A stretch of 64,000 nt of DNA from Dallia pectoralis (GCA_029465975.1 CM055762.1:3827156-3891155); one strand, 5' to 3'. Positions 51,004 through 62,438 are shown, counted from the stretch's first letter. Notes: generated by a model not told the origin, from the letters alone. Program-made: numbers and translations.

Positions 51004-51614
51004 GTAAGGAGCGAGGAGGAGAGTACGGGGGAGGCCGAGCAGGAGACGCGGGGAAGGGGTTTGCTACGCGCAGAAACCAGGGCGTTCTAATAAAGTGCTG
51101 CCAGAATTAGGAGCTCCATCGATTCATAATCCCCTTTCTGTTGAGATTACTAAGATTCTGAGTGATTAATACGATCTGGCGAACGCCTGTATATATTACC
51201 CCAAATGCATCTTTAGTGTTGGGGAATAATGGCTTTCCCCAGGGGAGGTTGACATAGGACGGAAGAAGTTTGAGGCTGAAAGAGAACATCGCTCTGTAGC
51301 GCCGGGGAAAATGGCATGTGACACGGGGACAGAGAGAGAGTGAGACGGGGGAGAGAGTTGGGGGTGGGGGGTAGAGGAGGAGTGATAGTAGAATAATACA
51401 TTCTTCCCAGTGGAAATACAACAGAGTTTAGACAGCTTTGCCCCAGGCACAACAGATATGCTCTGTGTTTATTAAATGGAGTTAAAAAGCCTTTTCCTCC
51501 AGAATGTGAGTGCATCAGATCAAGGCGAGGAAAGTAGAAAGACGCGGAAGCGTGCGTGTGTGTGTTTGGAACTTATCTGGTGCTGGATTTTCACTGGGTC
51601 TTCTCCTTCTTCAG
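51004..51614. other. Intron 14
   Basis: 611 bp with a G-rich GAGAGAGA stretch near 51325-51380. Nothing else recognised. Confidence 0.88.
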
Positions 51615-51795
51615 GCTGTATGCGGGACCTGAGGTTGAACGGTCGATACGTGCCTCTGGACGGCCAGCCGAGAGACTCGGTCTCCGTGGTCAGCTCCCAG
51701 GGACTGTCCCCCGGATGTTCCTCAGACTCCTGCAAGAGGAACAAGTGTAGCCCGCCCTTCACGTGCGTCGACCTGTGGAGAGTCCACGAGTGCAG
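51615..51795 (+). CDS. Neural-cadherin exon 15: end of laminin G 2 and third EGF
   Basis: The exon is 181 nt, phase 1 in and phase 2 out, residues 1346-1406. It encodes GCMRDLRLNGRYVPLDGQPR, completing laminin G 2 together with FQ from exon 14. A cysteine cluster (CSSDSCKRNKCSPPFTCVDL) and HEC follow, and exon 16 completes the module with RCPPGHMV. The acceptor is TTCTTCAG. The donor CAG|GTGCCC is weak, lacking consensus at positions +4 and +5. Read-through adds RCPPYLVHERVVGSQ and a stop at 51841. The junction to exon 16 is supported by frame and family similarity. Confidence 0.88.
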
Positions 51796-53842
51796 GTGCC
51801 CGCCATATCTCGTTCACGAACGCGTCGTCGGTTCGCAGTAGTTTAAAGGAGGCCGCGCCGCTTGGTAATTTGATCGTATTTCTTCTCAGTCGCGGTCTGC
51901 GACGTTTAGGTTTAGCAGTTTCTCATCGGGCTAAACGCTAATTAGCATTGACTGACGAATTCACACAATTGTCAGCCTCGCTTGGGATTTTTCCTGTTTT
52001 GTTACAATGTGTGATTGATATTGAGGTAATCAGAACATATTTGGAATGTTTTCTATTTATTTCATTAAATATAAATATGAACGGAACCGGAAAACACCGA
52101 TACACTTTAATTAGATCGACATACAAGCCCCGTGTCAAACATTTGGCAGCCGTCCGTATGTCGTGGGTCGGTTTTTAAAAGCGCTGCACACTTTAACTGT
52201 GCAATATCATTCCCATTGTTAATTCAAATGTCTCCGGGCTCTCTCAAGGTGTTGGGCATTGTGCCTATAGAGCAACAGCCAAGGGCTTGAAAAATAGATA
52301 TGTGTCAAAACTTTATCACGGAGAAAACACCGTATTGTCAGTAAACAACTCCAAACAACCAAACAGTGTGGATTTGGTCTTGTGTTATGAGGTATTGCCT
52401 TGCTGTAAGGCATTCTTCTCCTAGTGTCTATTCTTCTCCTAGTGTCTGGTCTAAAGCCTCGTCCAGGGTGTACATGCGTCCCGTTTCTGTTCATCTGAAA
52501 ATCTCCCTTCTTTGCTACTGTCAACCGTATCGATATCATAATGCAGCCTCCAACCTGGTGGAAAATAGAAATCTTTAGTTTGATTTCACTTCAACATACT
52601 AAATGTGTTGTTTCTACGTTTTATTTCACCTTTTTTTCAAATTGGACACGTGTTCACGGAATACTTTCATTTCTGTAAACAATTGAACTCTGTTGCCAAG
52701 TCTTTTAACGGCGTCATGAAGACCACCCATGAGCACTTCCACCCGGGGTCGCGACGTTCAGAAGGACGACCGAGTCTTTGATGTGTCTGGGTGGTTTAAA
52801 ACATCACTCACATTATACCTCAGCGCGCTTAAAGGCACGTCTGATTTCATATAGTTGCACATCAAATCAAGTCAATGTCCTTTGAGACTTTCAAAAAAGC
52901 TCCCGTGTCTTTGTAGTTTAATATGTGACTTAGGGACCCTGTCACGCCTCACCCTTGGAGTAATTTAAGTTTGCTTTAACTAAGGTATTGACTACATGTA
53001 AAACTATATTCTGGTTATTTTGTATTGATTCATAAAGATGATTTGATTGTCTTTCTTGGACGTTCTAGTTGACTTTGTGCAGATCAATCGCAAAAAGCAC
53101 ATTTAAAATCCCAATTGGCAACGGGAGATACATTTCCGCGAACTCCAAAGCGGGGGGAATTCTCGTGCAATCCCCTGTAACTTCCGCCTAACTGCACCGA
53201 AGAGACGTGAAAATGGCAATCTAAAAAGAAAGACAACTCCAAGATCTGTCTGACTATCCCTTTATTCTTAGACACACATCATTCTCTAGTCAAAGAGACA
53301 GAGGTAAGAGAGCCCCGGTTAAACTGGACCATTTGATCGACCGTACCTCAGACCGCTCGGCTTGTCCGCAGACATGCCTGAGTCAAACGCTGACAGGCAG
53401 TGTATGGGCAGCTCGTCAAACCAGGCCCCCTTTACCACTTCCTCTATCTCTCTGTAATTCTGCTGGTAATGCTGGTGATTTAATTAAGAGGCTGTAGGAG
53501 GACACAGGGGGGAGAGGGGTGGAGGGGGGGAGACAGCTCTGCAGGCTGTTTATCCTCACCAACACTCATCAGCTGGGGAAATGATCCGTGCGAGTTTCAC
53601 CGGCATCCGACTGGTTTCCCTAATCATACGTGCGCAGACCGGCGTCTCTCTTTGTGCCTGTATGTATCGGAATCGCGCCGCCATCACGTCATATCAGTTA
53701 CACAGGAATGGCAACGAGATAATTGTGTTAGCGCTCGACGAGTCCTGATTAACTCGTCAATTAAAGGGACGGTGATGATTTTTTCTCCCATCACATTAAC
53801 GCAGATGACTAACTTCTCCCCGCGTGCGTGTCTTTGTTTCAG
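51796..53842. other. Intron 15
   Basis: 2.0 kb, AT-rich. A short direct repeat (ATTCTTCTCCTAGTGTCT, twice, near 52411-52447) is present. No gene or transposon recognised. Confidence 0.85.
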
Positions 53843-54087
53843 ATGTCCCGCCGGGCACATGGTGAAGGCGAACAGCACCGGGAAGTTCTGCCTCTACACG
53901 CTCTGCGCCAGTCACCCGTGCCACCGGGGCACCTGTGTGGCCCAGTCCCCGTCTAAGTTCTCGTGCCACTGCCCTGAGGGCTACCGGGGACGCCACTGCG
54001 AAGTGGCCCTGGCCATCTACCAGGACGACGTGGGCCTGAGCTTCAGCTCCCTGTTCGCCATTTGCGTCTGCTTCATGGCTCTGCTAG
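53843..54087 (+). CDS. Neural-cadherin exon 16: last EGF and start of the transmembrane helix
   Basis: The exon is 245 nt, phase 2 in and phase 1 out, residues 1406-1488. It encodes CPPGHMVKANSTGKFC, then the EGF CASHPCHRGTCVAQSPSKFS with CHCPEGYRGRHCEV. A short juxtamembrane segment (YQDDVGLSF) leads to the hydrophobic run SSLFAICVCFMALLG that begins the transmembrane helix. The acceptor is TTTGTTTCAG and the donor CTGCTAG|GTAGCT. The helix is too short here and must continue in a later exon. Confidence 0.94.
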
Positions 54088-54314
54088 GTAGCTATTACCA
54101 ACTACTGCCTGCTCTGGCTCTGGTGAACGACCGCACACCCGCCTGTCTGTTTGTCCGCTCTTCCATCTGTCTGTGTCTGTCTCCATGGGCAACGCCCGAT
54201 GTAGTGGAGAGCCGTCGTTGTTCGGTTCTCGTCCTCCCATTGGACCGCTTTTCGTAAACACCCGCCTCCTGTCAGCTCATTTGTCATCTGATATCAGACA
54301 GGGGACTCACAAGG

Positions 54315-54500
54315 TGGTTTTGTAGCTTCGCCTGTTGGAGCATTGGGCCAGCAAACACAAGGACGTCAGTTCGATTCGCCGAGATGGATAGTCGGGAAAA
54401 TGTGTACGTGTTCCTTTTGAGCGAGGCACGTTATCCTGTTTGCGCAACCGTTGCCGAAGGTGTCTAACTTTGGGACGTGCAAAGACAAAATAAATGTCTC
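54315..54500 (+). mobile_element. HpaI-like tRNA-derived SINE, degenerate
   Basis: The head reads TTGTAGCTTCGCCTGTTGGA followed by GCATTGGGCCAGCAAAC. The B box is AGTTCGATTCG at 54368-54378. A core, CTTTTGAGCGAGGCACGTTA, resembles the conserved core of fish SINEs. Both edges are approximate. Confidence 0.65.
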
Positions 54501-57500
54501 CTAATGATGCTGGTACACGTAAAGGTGATAGCCTTGAAGCTTATACCGTTATAACAGGCAGTGACAATTAGGCCCTCTGTCTAATGACTCAGTAATGCTC
54601 ATTGATGATTGGCTTCAGGCCAGACCAGCGTTAGCCAGTCATAATCTCTCACCGGGCCTGGAGTTGTATCCCGCTCAGCTGTCACCGTGCGGTCTTACTC
54701 CCGTTGACACGTAGCCTTAGCACTCTCTACCGACTGACAAAGGTTGGTCAACTCAAATGATCATTTCCTTCCTCTCATTCAGCACGCTTCATTTTAAAAG
54801 GCAACATGACCTTGATCGTCCACAGCCGCGGAATAGTTTTTTTTTTAAGTGTTAATTACTTGATTTGCAAGCACACAATGTGCTGTTTACCGAAGCACGG
54901 AGAAATAGAGATCAATGCACAGGGGGGTTTTGTGGGGAATTTCAATTGGGCCAAACATTCCACGCGTAGAAACCTAAGTACCGAGAGAGGTTTTCTTCCA
55001 GGCCTAATTCAACCTAGTTTGTTTGGAGTAAATCCAAGCTACTGAATAACTTGGTGTAAAGAGCTCTGGCTCTCTCGATATTACACCAAAGCTTCCTTTT
55101 CTCCAGCGGTTAATAGGTTTATGGCTTGATGTAAATGTACGCCCACATCTACTCACCCACTCCGATTCTGCCTTTCACCCACCTACACTCGTTCGCTGGA
55201 TACGGAAAACTCTTCTCCATCGTACACTTTCGTCTAACCCTGAAAAAGCAGGAGGCCTGGTACCCTTGTCAGGAGATCTAAGTAATGCTTTGCTAGAATC
55301 TTATTGAGGGGGGGGGGGAGAGTACCTGTGAAAAAATCGGCCAATGTTCAGTTTGGCTGCCACCGACTCAACGCAGGAACGGTTGTGTGGGGCGATAAGC
55401 TTTCTGACTGCTGTGAGCTGGTTCTGGTTTCTCCGTTGTCAGGGAGAGAGTCCCGCGGACGCCGACTTCGATCGTGCGGAAGAGATGGTCGCGGTAGACT
55501 CACGGACCGCCCCGGGGTCGTCCAACCACAGAGATTATATCAGGTGTCTGGCAGTGGGTAGGTTCTGGCAACGTGCCTTACGCTGACAGAACAACAAGGA
55601 CCACTCTGCGAACACCTCTGGATAGTTGTGCTTGTTTTTTCATCTCTTCCTCAGACCTTCCCTCCAGCTATGCTTTGGAACCCGTCTGCCATCTGACCGG
55701 CTCTGAGTTATGACTGCGGGAGCTTAGGTTCTGGCTTTACTCAACTACGCCAGAGGGCTCGTCATGGGCCTCATGTTAATACCTAATTCACAGAACGAGA
55801 ATAGTCTGTTAGTCTGGATGTGTTTCAAGCTTGGTGTATAAACTAGTTTTTATTCATACGTGAATTCAAAGGCTCAGACGGTCAACGATGTACAAAGACG
55901 TGATCCGGACAGGGATTTGCAGTCCAATCTACAGATGTAGGTGGAAGCTGATTGGTTTACAGTGCTGTAGTCATGCCGTACTTTCCATCCGTTAACATGT
56001 GCCTGGACCTCAACGAGAGCGGACTGGGACACGGGGTGTCGGGGTACCGTCAGGTGGGTTCGCATCCATGACAACTGGAGGTCGCTGACGTGGATACGGA
56101 TTGACGAGCAGCGTCTGGCCTGGCACTCCCAGAATCCCCTCCTTCTCACGTCAGGGCCAGTGGTCTAGACTAGGACTCGTCTGGCGGCTGAACGTAGGCG
56201 GACATAGATCGCAGGAATCACTGCGGTGATCACTAGACACGAGGGCACATCGAGTATTATTGTAGCAATTTCATTCAATCAGAGTGCAAAGGTAGGCCAG
56301 AAGCAGGCCAGCGCTGAAATTATGTCACGAACAAGTGTTTCTGATGATACTACGACCGAAGTCCTATCCTAAATGGCAGGCTCAGCCCGTCTCTTCAAAT
56401 GGCACCATAATTCTCCGCTTCGTGCCGGCGTGTGGTCCATAGAAGTAGACATTCAAGCAAACGTTGAATGACATTCAAACCGGAGGGACGTACTTCCAGG
56501 AAGTATTGAAATTAATTCTGTAGATCTCTGCCTTAAAGGCATTTGGATCGGATTAATGGAGTTAATATGATATAATAAAACCCGATTTTGAAACCCCTTT
56601 GTGTTCTTCATTTTTATTTTATCATTTTTCTGTCTGGTTTCATCTATCTGATCCTGTGTTGTTTCTAATGGTTACTTTGACTTCATTCGTTCAGTCATTC
56701 CATGTGTCCTTCCTGTTTTGTTTCTTAACTGCTTATAGATATATAATAACCCACATTTTCTGTCCAATAATTCAGAATCAACCTGGGATTGATCTTTTAC
56801 AAGACATGTCCTCCCTTCATCCAACAATAAAGTAAAGCAAAAATCACAAACTAAAAATGTTAACAATAAAACATATGTCTTCTCGACACAATCTAGAATA
56901 AATTCATTGGGATTTTCCTCTGTATCGGTCCGATTTGAAAAATCACGCTCAAGAATTGATGGCATACGGAACTTAAACTAGTAGTTTTTTAAACTTTTTT
57001 ACTAAACGATAGTTCATTTTGAAAAACCGTGAGTGGATCGTGTGCTTGTGGTGTTCTGTGGCTGCCTGTGGCAGGAACTAGCAAAAGCATAATAGTTATG
57101 TTTAGCATTTAGCTTTGTGACGCCAGCAAAGCAGTACGCAACTACAACCCATTTCTCTGGTAAACACCACATTCGTGTTTATCGCCCTTCTAGACCCACG
57201 AACAACCGCATCAACCCACATTCACCTGTAGAAATCGCTGTTTCCATTGACAAGTATACATTCTAGACCTTTTAAAAATGCTAGTCGTTCTGAAGTATGT
57301 TGCCAGCGACAGATCTCAATAATGTATTCTGCAGACATGGATTTTCAATAAGCAAGCCTCAAATCATTCGCCGTTATCACGACACCCAACTAGTCATTGT
57401 TGTAGCCTTTCAGAAAGAGGAAAGTGTTGACATCGTGTACATATTTACCAATACATCTGCCAGTGGGAACATCACAGAAAGGCATCTGATCTCTCTATCA

Positions 57501-57694
57501 ATCGAGGTCCACCGCGACTACACATTAAATTGACATTTCTCTCTCTTTCTAGCTAATTTGCGAAACAAATCTCACCGCTCTAGAAATGTCTCAGACATGA
57601 TGCACCCCCAGAGTAAAGTTGTCCTTTAAAAAGGAACATTTTCATTTGAAGTTACTGTAGATAACTACATATGATGTGGTTGCTATGCTGTTAC

Positions 57695-57870
57695 TAGGGG
57701 GACGGCAGATAGCCTAGGGTTTAAACAGTGGGCCAATAAGTAAAAGGGTTGCTGGTTCGAATCTCAGACAGGACCAGTTGACCTCTCAATCATATTTGGA
57801 GCGAAGTACTGAATTACATCTGCAGACAGCGAACAGATAATCCCGACTGCTAAACCGTTTTCTGAGTCTG
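57695..57870 (+). mobile_element. HpaI-like tRNA-derived SINE
   Basis: GACGGCAGATAGCCTAGGGT carries the A box, AGTGGGCCAATAAGTAAAAG the spacer, and GGTTCGAATCT (57754-57764) the B box. This closely resembles the head of salmonid HpaI-family SINEs. The body after 57790 is too diverged to delimit. Confidence 0.72.
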
Positions 57871-58497
57871 TCTTGGGGGAGGCGGAATATGCAAAAAGAA
57901 AAACAGATTTCAATTTGGACTTAGCGTAGTGCGTTTGTAGGACAGGACAAATATAAGCAAAATATAAAACTGGCAGACGTGGCCAGACTCTAAAGACATG
58001 GTGAAAGGAACAGCTTGGTTCGTTTGGAAGGTGTTGACTGATACAACTGAGTTACTGACATCAATCACACACACACGTGCGCGTTGACACACACGCACAG
58101 GGAAGAAAAAAGTGAAGGCTTGGTCTGATTCCTTTCGGTTCTTCACAAGCTTCCGGATTAATTTTCCTTTTCATGCTCGATTCTGAATCTGACGTGAGCC
58201 GGGGTTGAAGAAGCAGTCACGGCGACGGCTACAACTATAAGAAATCCCGTGTCTTGTTGTTCTGACAGTGTTCAGATTAGGCTCCACGGTGACTGACGTA
58301 AATGAGCCTGCAGCCAGACAGCGAGTTTGGCCAGAGCCCGGTTAAAGGTGTCCCTGGACCTGTGCCGCTTCACATGGCAACCGGTCAGCACACAGTCCAC
58401 CGTGTTGTCTGTGCCTCAGATGGCCCCAGATACGGATGGATGACGGTTATTTGCAGAACGCCCAAGCCAGGGAATGATAACCTGGGACAAACAAAAG

Positions 58498-58720
58498 CAA
58501 GAGATGGGAGAGGAAGGGGGGCAATGAGAGAGGGAGAGAGACACCGGGGAAAGGGGAAGTGGCGGTGAGGAAGAGGGGCACAGACACGGGGAGACAGCGG
58601 ACCGCGCTCCTCCAAACGAGGGAGGGTGCGGGAGAAAGGTTGAGAAAAATGGAAAGAGACACTGTGAGTAATAGAGGGAGAGATGTGGTGGGGAGGGGAG
58701 GGGAGGGGGGGTAGTCTGCT
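58498..58720. repeat. Purine-rich GA/GGGA tract
   Basis: AGAGATGGGAGAGGAAGGGG-type sequence with repeated GAGAG and GGGAGG motifs and scattered interruptions. Confidence 0.8.
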
Positions 58721-58924
58721 CTCTGCTAGGCTGGCTGCAGTAAACAGCATTACGCTTTGATGGCCCTGAGACGCTTGGGCTCATTACTGGCCTGGATTGA
58801 TTCATGTAGAGACGCTCTACTCTCTCCTGTCTCCCTGCTCTCGCTGTGCCGTCAAAGGAGACCCGGTGAATAGTTAGAGACGTCTACTGTAGTGTCCGCA
58901 GGCATTCGTCTGTATTACCGGTCC

Positions 58925-59010
58925 TCTTTATGGCTAAGCTTGCGTTGCCGCGGTACTTGCAACGCCAGGGATGTGGCGGGGTCGATTCTGACCCTGATGT
59001 AGATTTAACA
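58925..59010 (+). mobile_element. SINE fragment of salmonid tRNA-derived type
   Basis: GCGGTACTTGCAACGCCAGG followed by GGGGTCGATTCTGACCCTG resembles the same SINE head as the copy at 23515. The B box (GGTCGATTC) is diverged. Confidence 0.55.
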
Positions 59011-59078
59011 TACCGAATCGTCGTAAATCACTTCTAATAAAAGTGTCTCCCGCGTGGAGTTTTAATCTACATTATTCA

Positions 59079-60180
59079 GACCCCTTCACTTTCTGCACGT
59101 TTCGTTGTGTTATAGGCTTAATATGTAATTTGTTGAATCGATATTTGCAATCTACACACAACAGCCCGTAACAGCAAAGTGAAAACATGTTTTTATTGAA
59201 ATATCTCAGATAAATTGATCGCCTTTAAGATGTCTCTAAAGCTTGATTAGAGTCCACCTCGGCAAATTTACTTGATTTAGGCTTGCAAATGCCTATCTGC
59301 ATGAGGTTTCACACGTGACAAGGCATTTCAGAGCAAAACCCAAACCACGTTCAAGGAAACCTATAGACTTCTGATATAAAGTTCAGTTGAACCCAAGATC
59401 TGAGGAAAACTATAAAAACTGGCTAAAGCATTGCAAGCTTCAAGGAGCACAGTGGACATTATCGTTGTGAAATGTGGAACATTTGAAAAGGGCAGAGCTT
59501 GATTTCTGGCCAAACTAAACTAGGGGAGACAGGCTTTAGACAAAGAAGTGACCAAGAACCCAACAGCCACAAGATTCTGATATTTTTTGCGTGGATAGGA
59601 TAAAACGCCACATTTCTGCAACACGCCATCAAACAGGCCTTTGCGGTAGAGTGGTCAGACGGAAGCCAATCCTCAGTGAAAGGTATATGACGTTCCATCT
59701 GAAGGACTTCAAAGTCTGAGGAAAATATTATCCGGTCTGATGACAACAAAATCGAACCACGATGCCTGAATGCCGAGCGCTGGCAAAACCACTCCACATC
59801 TGGCTAATACCATCCCTACAGTAAAGCATGGTGATGGAAGCATCATGCCAAGGGGATGCTTCTCAGTCACAGAGACTGGAAGGATGGAAGGAAGATGAAA
59901 CTGAGAAAGTACAGAGGCCGTTCGGCAAAACCTGATCTAGGGCACACAAGACCTTAGACTGAGGGGAGGATTCATCTTTCACCACAACAATGAACACACA
60001 GCCAATACTGAGCTGAAGTGGCTTCGGGAAACGTCCATCCTTGAGCTGCGTAGTCAAAGCGAGACACGAATCACATGTTTGTGGGAGTGCTACGTGATGC
60101 TTCCCATTCAGTCTTACAGAACTTTAAAGATCTACAAGGAAGATGTAGAGTAACTATACCTCAACCCAGGTAGTTGTGAA
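59079..60180 (+). pseudogene. Decayed Tc1 transposase region
   Basis: The + strand carries fragments of a Tc1 transposase reading frame with many stops and frameshifts. The clearest piece is the GDGSIM-like segment near 59830. Family order (N-terminal part, then the glycine-rich strand, then the catalytic end) is kept, but no continuous open frame longer than about 60 codons remains. Confidence 0.7.
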
Positions 60181-60495
60181 GCGGTTGCAGGCATACCCAG
60201 GAAGACTGTGACATATATATATATATATATACAGTGTTGTGCCTGAACGCGTTCATTGAACGATAGTTCATGAACGCGTTCATATTTTGGGCGAACGAGA
60301 ACTGAACGTACTGCTTTACTGGCTGATGAACGTTCCTGTGAACTCGTTCATTCTGGTGTCTTTGAACGGCACGTTCTCAGTTTACCCTCGTTTAATATGA
60401 TGCCAGATTTCTATAGTGCCTTCTTTGTGCAAACCCGGCAACAACAGAGATAAAAAAATCGGAAAAAACACTCAATCTGGCAACATCAGCCACTA

Positions 60496-60780
60496 GTGTC
60501 GCACCGCCGCATCATCATTAAAATAAAAACCAAAAGTATCTATGAGCGACAAAGGAGCAAGGAGGCGTCGAATTGTACTTTTAATGAGTTTTATGACAAG
60601 GTCGGTGAGGACGGGCAAAATCAGACGTTTTTGTGCAAACTTTGCCAGCCGGGTTTTAAAAATAAAATCCGCACATCAATATCATCCAAAGCAAACCTGA
60701 AACGGCATATTGAATTAAAGTACAATCAACGACAAAAAACAAAAACAGATCCTCGACCCAATCAACCCAGATCCCGATAA
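60496..60780 (+). pseudogene. hAT transposase N-terminal fragment with damaged BED zinc finger
   Basis: An open frame of 94 codons. The BED finger reads CTFNEFYDKVGEDGQNQTFL then CKLCQPGF and NLKRHIELKY. The C-x2-C pair and the first His are present. The second histidine position, usual in NLKRHIEVKH-like sequences, is Tyr. The start codon shown is not certain (GTG region upstream of ATC). Transposase sequence continues in another frame just after the stop (TAYSSGSVVISQPQLDNLVV), so a frameshift has occurred near 60778. Confidence 0.8.
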
Positions 60781-60950
60781 CTGCCTACAGTAGCGGCTCC
60801 GTTGTCATCTCCCAGCCGCAGCTGGACAACCTGGTGGTGCAGTATATTGTCGGAGACCTGCAGCCTTTGAGTAAAGTGGAAAGCCCAGCTTCCGTTAACT
60901 TAATTAAGGGGTTGCAGCCATCCAAAAACGTGCCATCAAGAAAGAAGGTA
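60778..60950 (+). pseudogene. hAT transposase middle fragment
   Basis: In the frame following the upstream stop, the sequence reads QPQLDNLVVQYIVGDLQPLS then VESPASVNLIKGLQPSKNVP. The pattern of V-x-x-D-x-Q-P-L-S-x-V-E-S-P is conserved in BED-finger hAT transposases. It ends at SRKK, where the tandem array begins. Confidence 0.8.
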
Positions 60951-60954
60951 CAGA

Positions 60955-62006
60955 CACTGTTAAACCCACAACACTGTTAACCCCATAAAACACAACACTG
61001 TTAAACCCACAACACTGTTAACCCCATAAAACACAACACTGTTAACCCCATAAAACACAACACTGTTAAACCCACAACACTGTTAACCCCATAAAACACA
61101 ACACTGTTAACCCCATAAAACACAACACTGTTAAACCCACAACACTGTTAACCCCATAAAACACAACACTGTTAAACCCACAACACTGTTAACCCCATAA
61201 AACACAACACTGTTAAACCCACAACACTGTTAACCCCATAAAACACAACACTGTTAAACCCACAACACTGTTAACCCCATAAAACACAACACTGTTAAAC
61301 CCACAACACTGTTAAACCCATAAAACACAACACTGTTAAACCCACAACACTGTTAACCCCATAAAACACAACACTGTTAAACCCACAACACTGTTAACCC
61401 CATAAAACACAACACTGTTAAACCCACAACACTGTTAACCCCATAAAACACAACACTGTTAAACCCACAACACTGTTAAACCCATAAAACACAACACTGT
61501 TAAACCCACAACACTGTTAACCCCATAAAACACAACACTGTTAAACCCACAACACTGTTAACCCCATAAAACACAACACTGTTAAACCCACAACACTGTT
61601 AACCCCATAAAACACAACACTGTTAAACCCATAAAACACAACACTGTTAACCCCATAAAACACAACACTGTTAAACCCACAACACTGTTAACCCCATAAA
61701 ACACAACACTGTTAAACCCACAACACTGTTAACCCCATAAAACACAACACTGTTAAACCCACAACACTGTTAACCCCATAAAACACAACACTGTTAAACC
61801 CACAACACTGTTAACCCCATAAAACACAACACTGTTAAACCCCATAAAACACAACACTGTTAAACCCACAACACTGTTAACCCCATAAAACACAACACTG
61901 TTAAACCCACAACACTGTTAACCCCATAAAACACAACACTGTTAAACCCACAACACTGTTAACCCCATAAAACCCAACACTGTTAACCCCATAAAACACA
62001 ACACTG
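60955..62006. repeat. Compound 41-bp minisatellite inside the hAT element
   Basis: The array alternates a 17-bp unit (ACAACACTGTTAAACCC) and a 24-bp unit (ACAACACTGTTAACCCCATA plus AAAC). The 17+24 pair repeats about twenty times, with occasional doubling of the 24-bp form. Every subunit contains CAACACTG, the terminal motif of the host element. Confidence 0.95.
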
Positions 62007-62008
62007 CC

Positions 62009-62065
62009 CTGCCCTCAAGTGCTCCAGTAGAGAGGCTACTCAGCATCGGTGGTCTAATATTCAGG
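62009..62065 (+). pseudogene. hAT transposase C-terminal (dimerisation) motif
   Basis: The + strand encodes LPSSAPVERLLSIGGLIFR, the conserved hAT C-terminal motif (P-S-S-A-P-V-E-R-x-F-S-x-G-G), here with L in place of the usual F. It follows directly on the array, and the frame does not connect to the upstream fragments. Confidence 0.85.
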
Positions 62066-62438
62066 TAGGAATAAACAGTGATAATGTTACAATATAATAA
62101 TTACAGTAAATACCCAGTCTCAATCAATAGTTATTGGTGATATTATTATAGTTCTGGTTTTCAATATAAACATGTCCAATTATTTCAGTGATTGCCTCAG
62201 CTCACAATTGCTTTAACAGATATTACTGTGATCATTTTTGCCATGATAATCATGATGTTAACATTTCTTGTTCTTCATGTCTGTGGTTCTATATGGGCTC
62301 TGGCAATAATATGGAAAAAAGAACTATAAATGAACTAGTTCAAAATTTGAACTATGAACTATGAACTCAACTAGTTCATTTTAAAATGTGTGAACTGAAC
62401 TTTGAACTAGTTCATGTAGAAAGTGAACTTTCCCAACA

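Larger units (their letters stand above)
1722..54087 (+). other. Neural-cadherin-like gene (type III classical cadherin), 16 exons, partial at both ends
   Basis: This is the only gene that can be supported. The sixteen exons have GT-AG borders and all fifteen junctions keep the reading frame, giving about 1,487 codons. The domain order is cadherin repeats, membrane-proximal cysteine region, EGF, laminin G, EGF, laminin G, two EGF-like modules and a membrane segment. That order is diagnostic of Drosophila CadN and its vertebrate counterparts such as chicken Hz-cadherin. The family acts in calcium-dependent homophilic adhesion of neurons at the plasma membrane and binds catenins through its cytoplasmic tail. 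The first exon enters in phase 1 and the last leaves in phase 1, so both ends lie outside the window. FAT-like cadherins also mix these domains, but the short two-laminin-G stalk and the membrane-proximal region fit CadN better. Confidence 0.93.
54088..59078. other. Downstream sequence, probably intron 16
   Basis: About 5 kb following the last identified exon. It holds three SINE-like sequences (54315-54500, 57695-57870, 58925-59010) and a purine-rich tract (58498-58720). No cadherin cytoplasmic motif is seen in any frame, such as the acidic juxtamembrane catenin-binding segment or the C-terminal DYLNDWGPRF-like end. Confidence 0.75.

Noticed and set aside
54088..54257. Read-through of exon 16 adding a second hydrophobic stretch and a stop at 54257
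   Set aside because: A good GTAGCT donor is present, and the read-through peptide (SYYQLLPALALVNDR onward) has no tail-like features.
55443..55557. Candidate exon encoding an acidic peptide (ESPADADFDRAEEMVAVDSR)
   Set aside because: It needs phase 0 entry but exon 16 leaves in phase 1, and the sequence does not match a known cadherin tail. It is kept only as a note in the findings.
57753..57764. Possible tRNA gene (B box GGTTCGAATCT)
   Set aside because: The A box and spacer match a tRNA-derived SINE head and no cloverleaf acceptor stem pairs. The B boxes at 22008, 23552 and 54368 were rejected as tRNA genes for the same reason.
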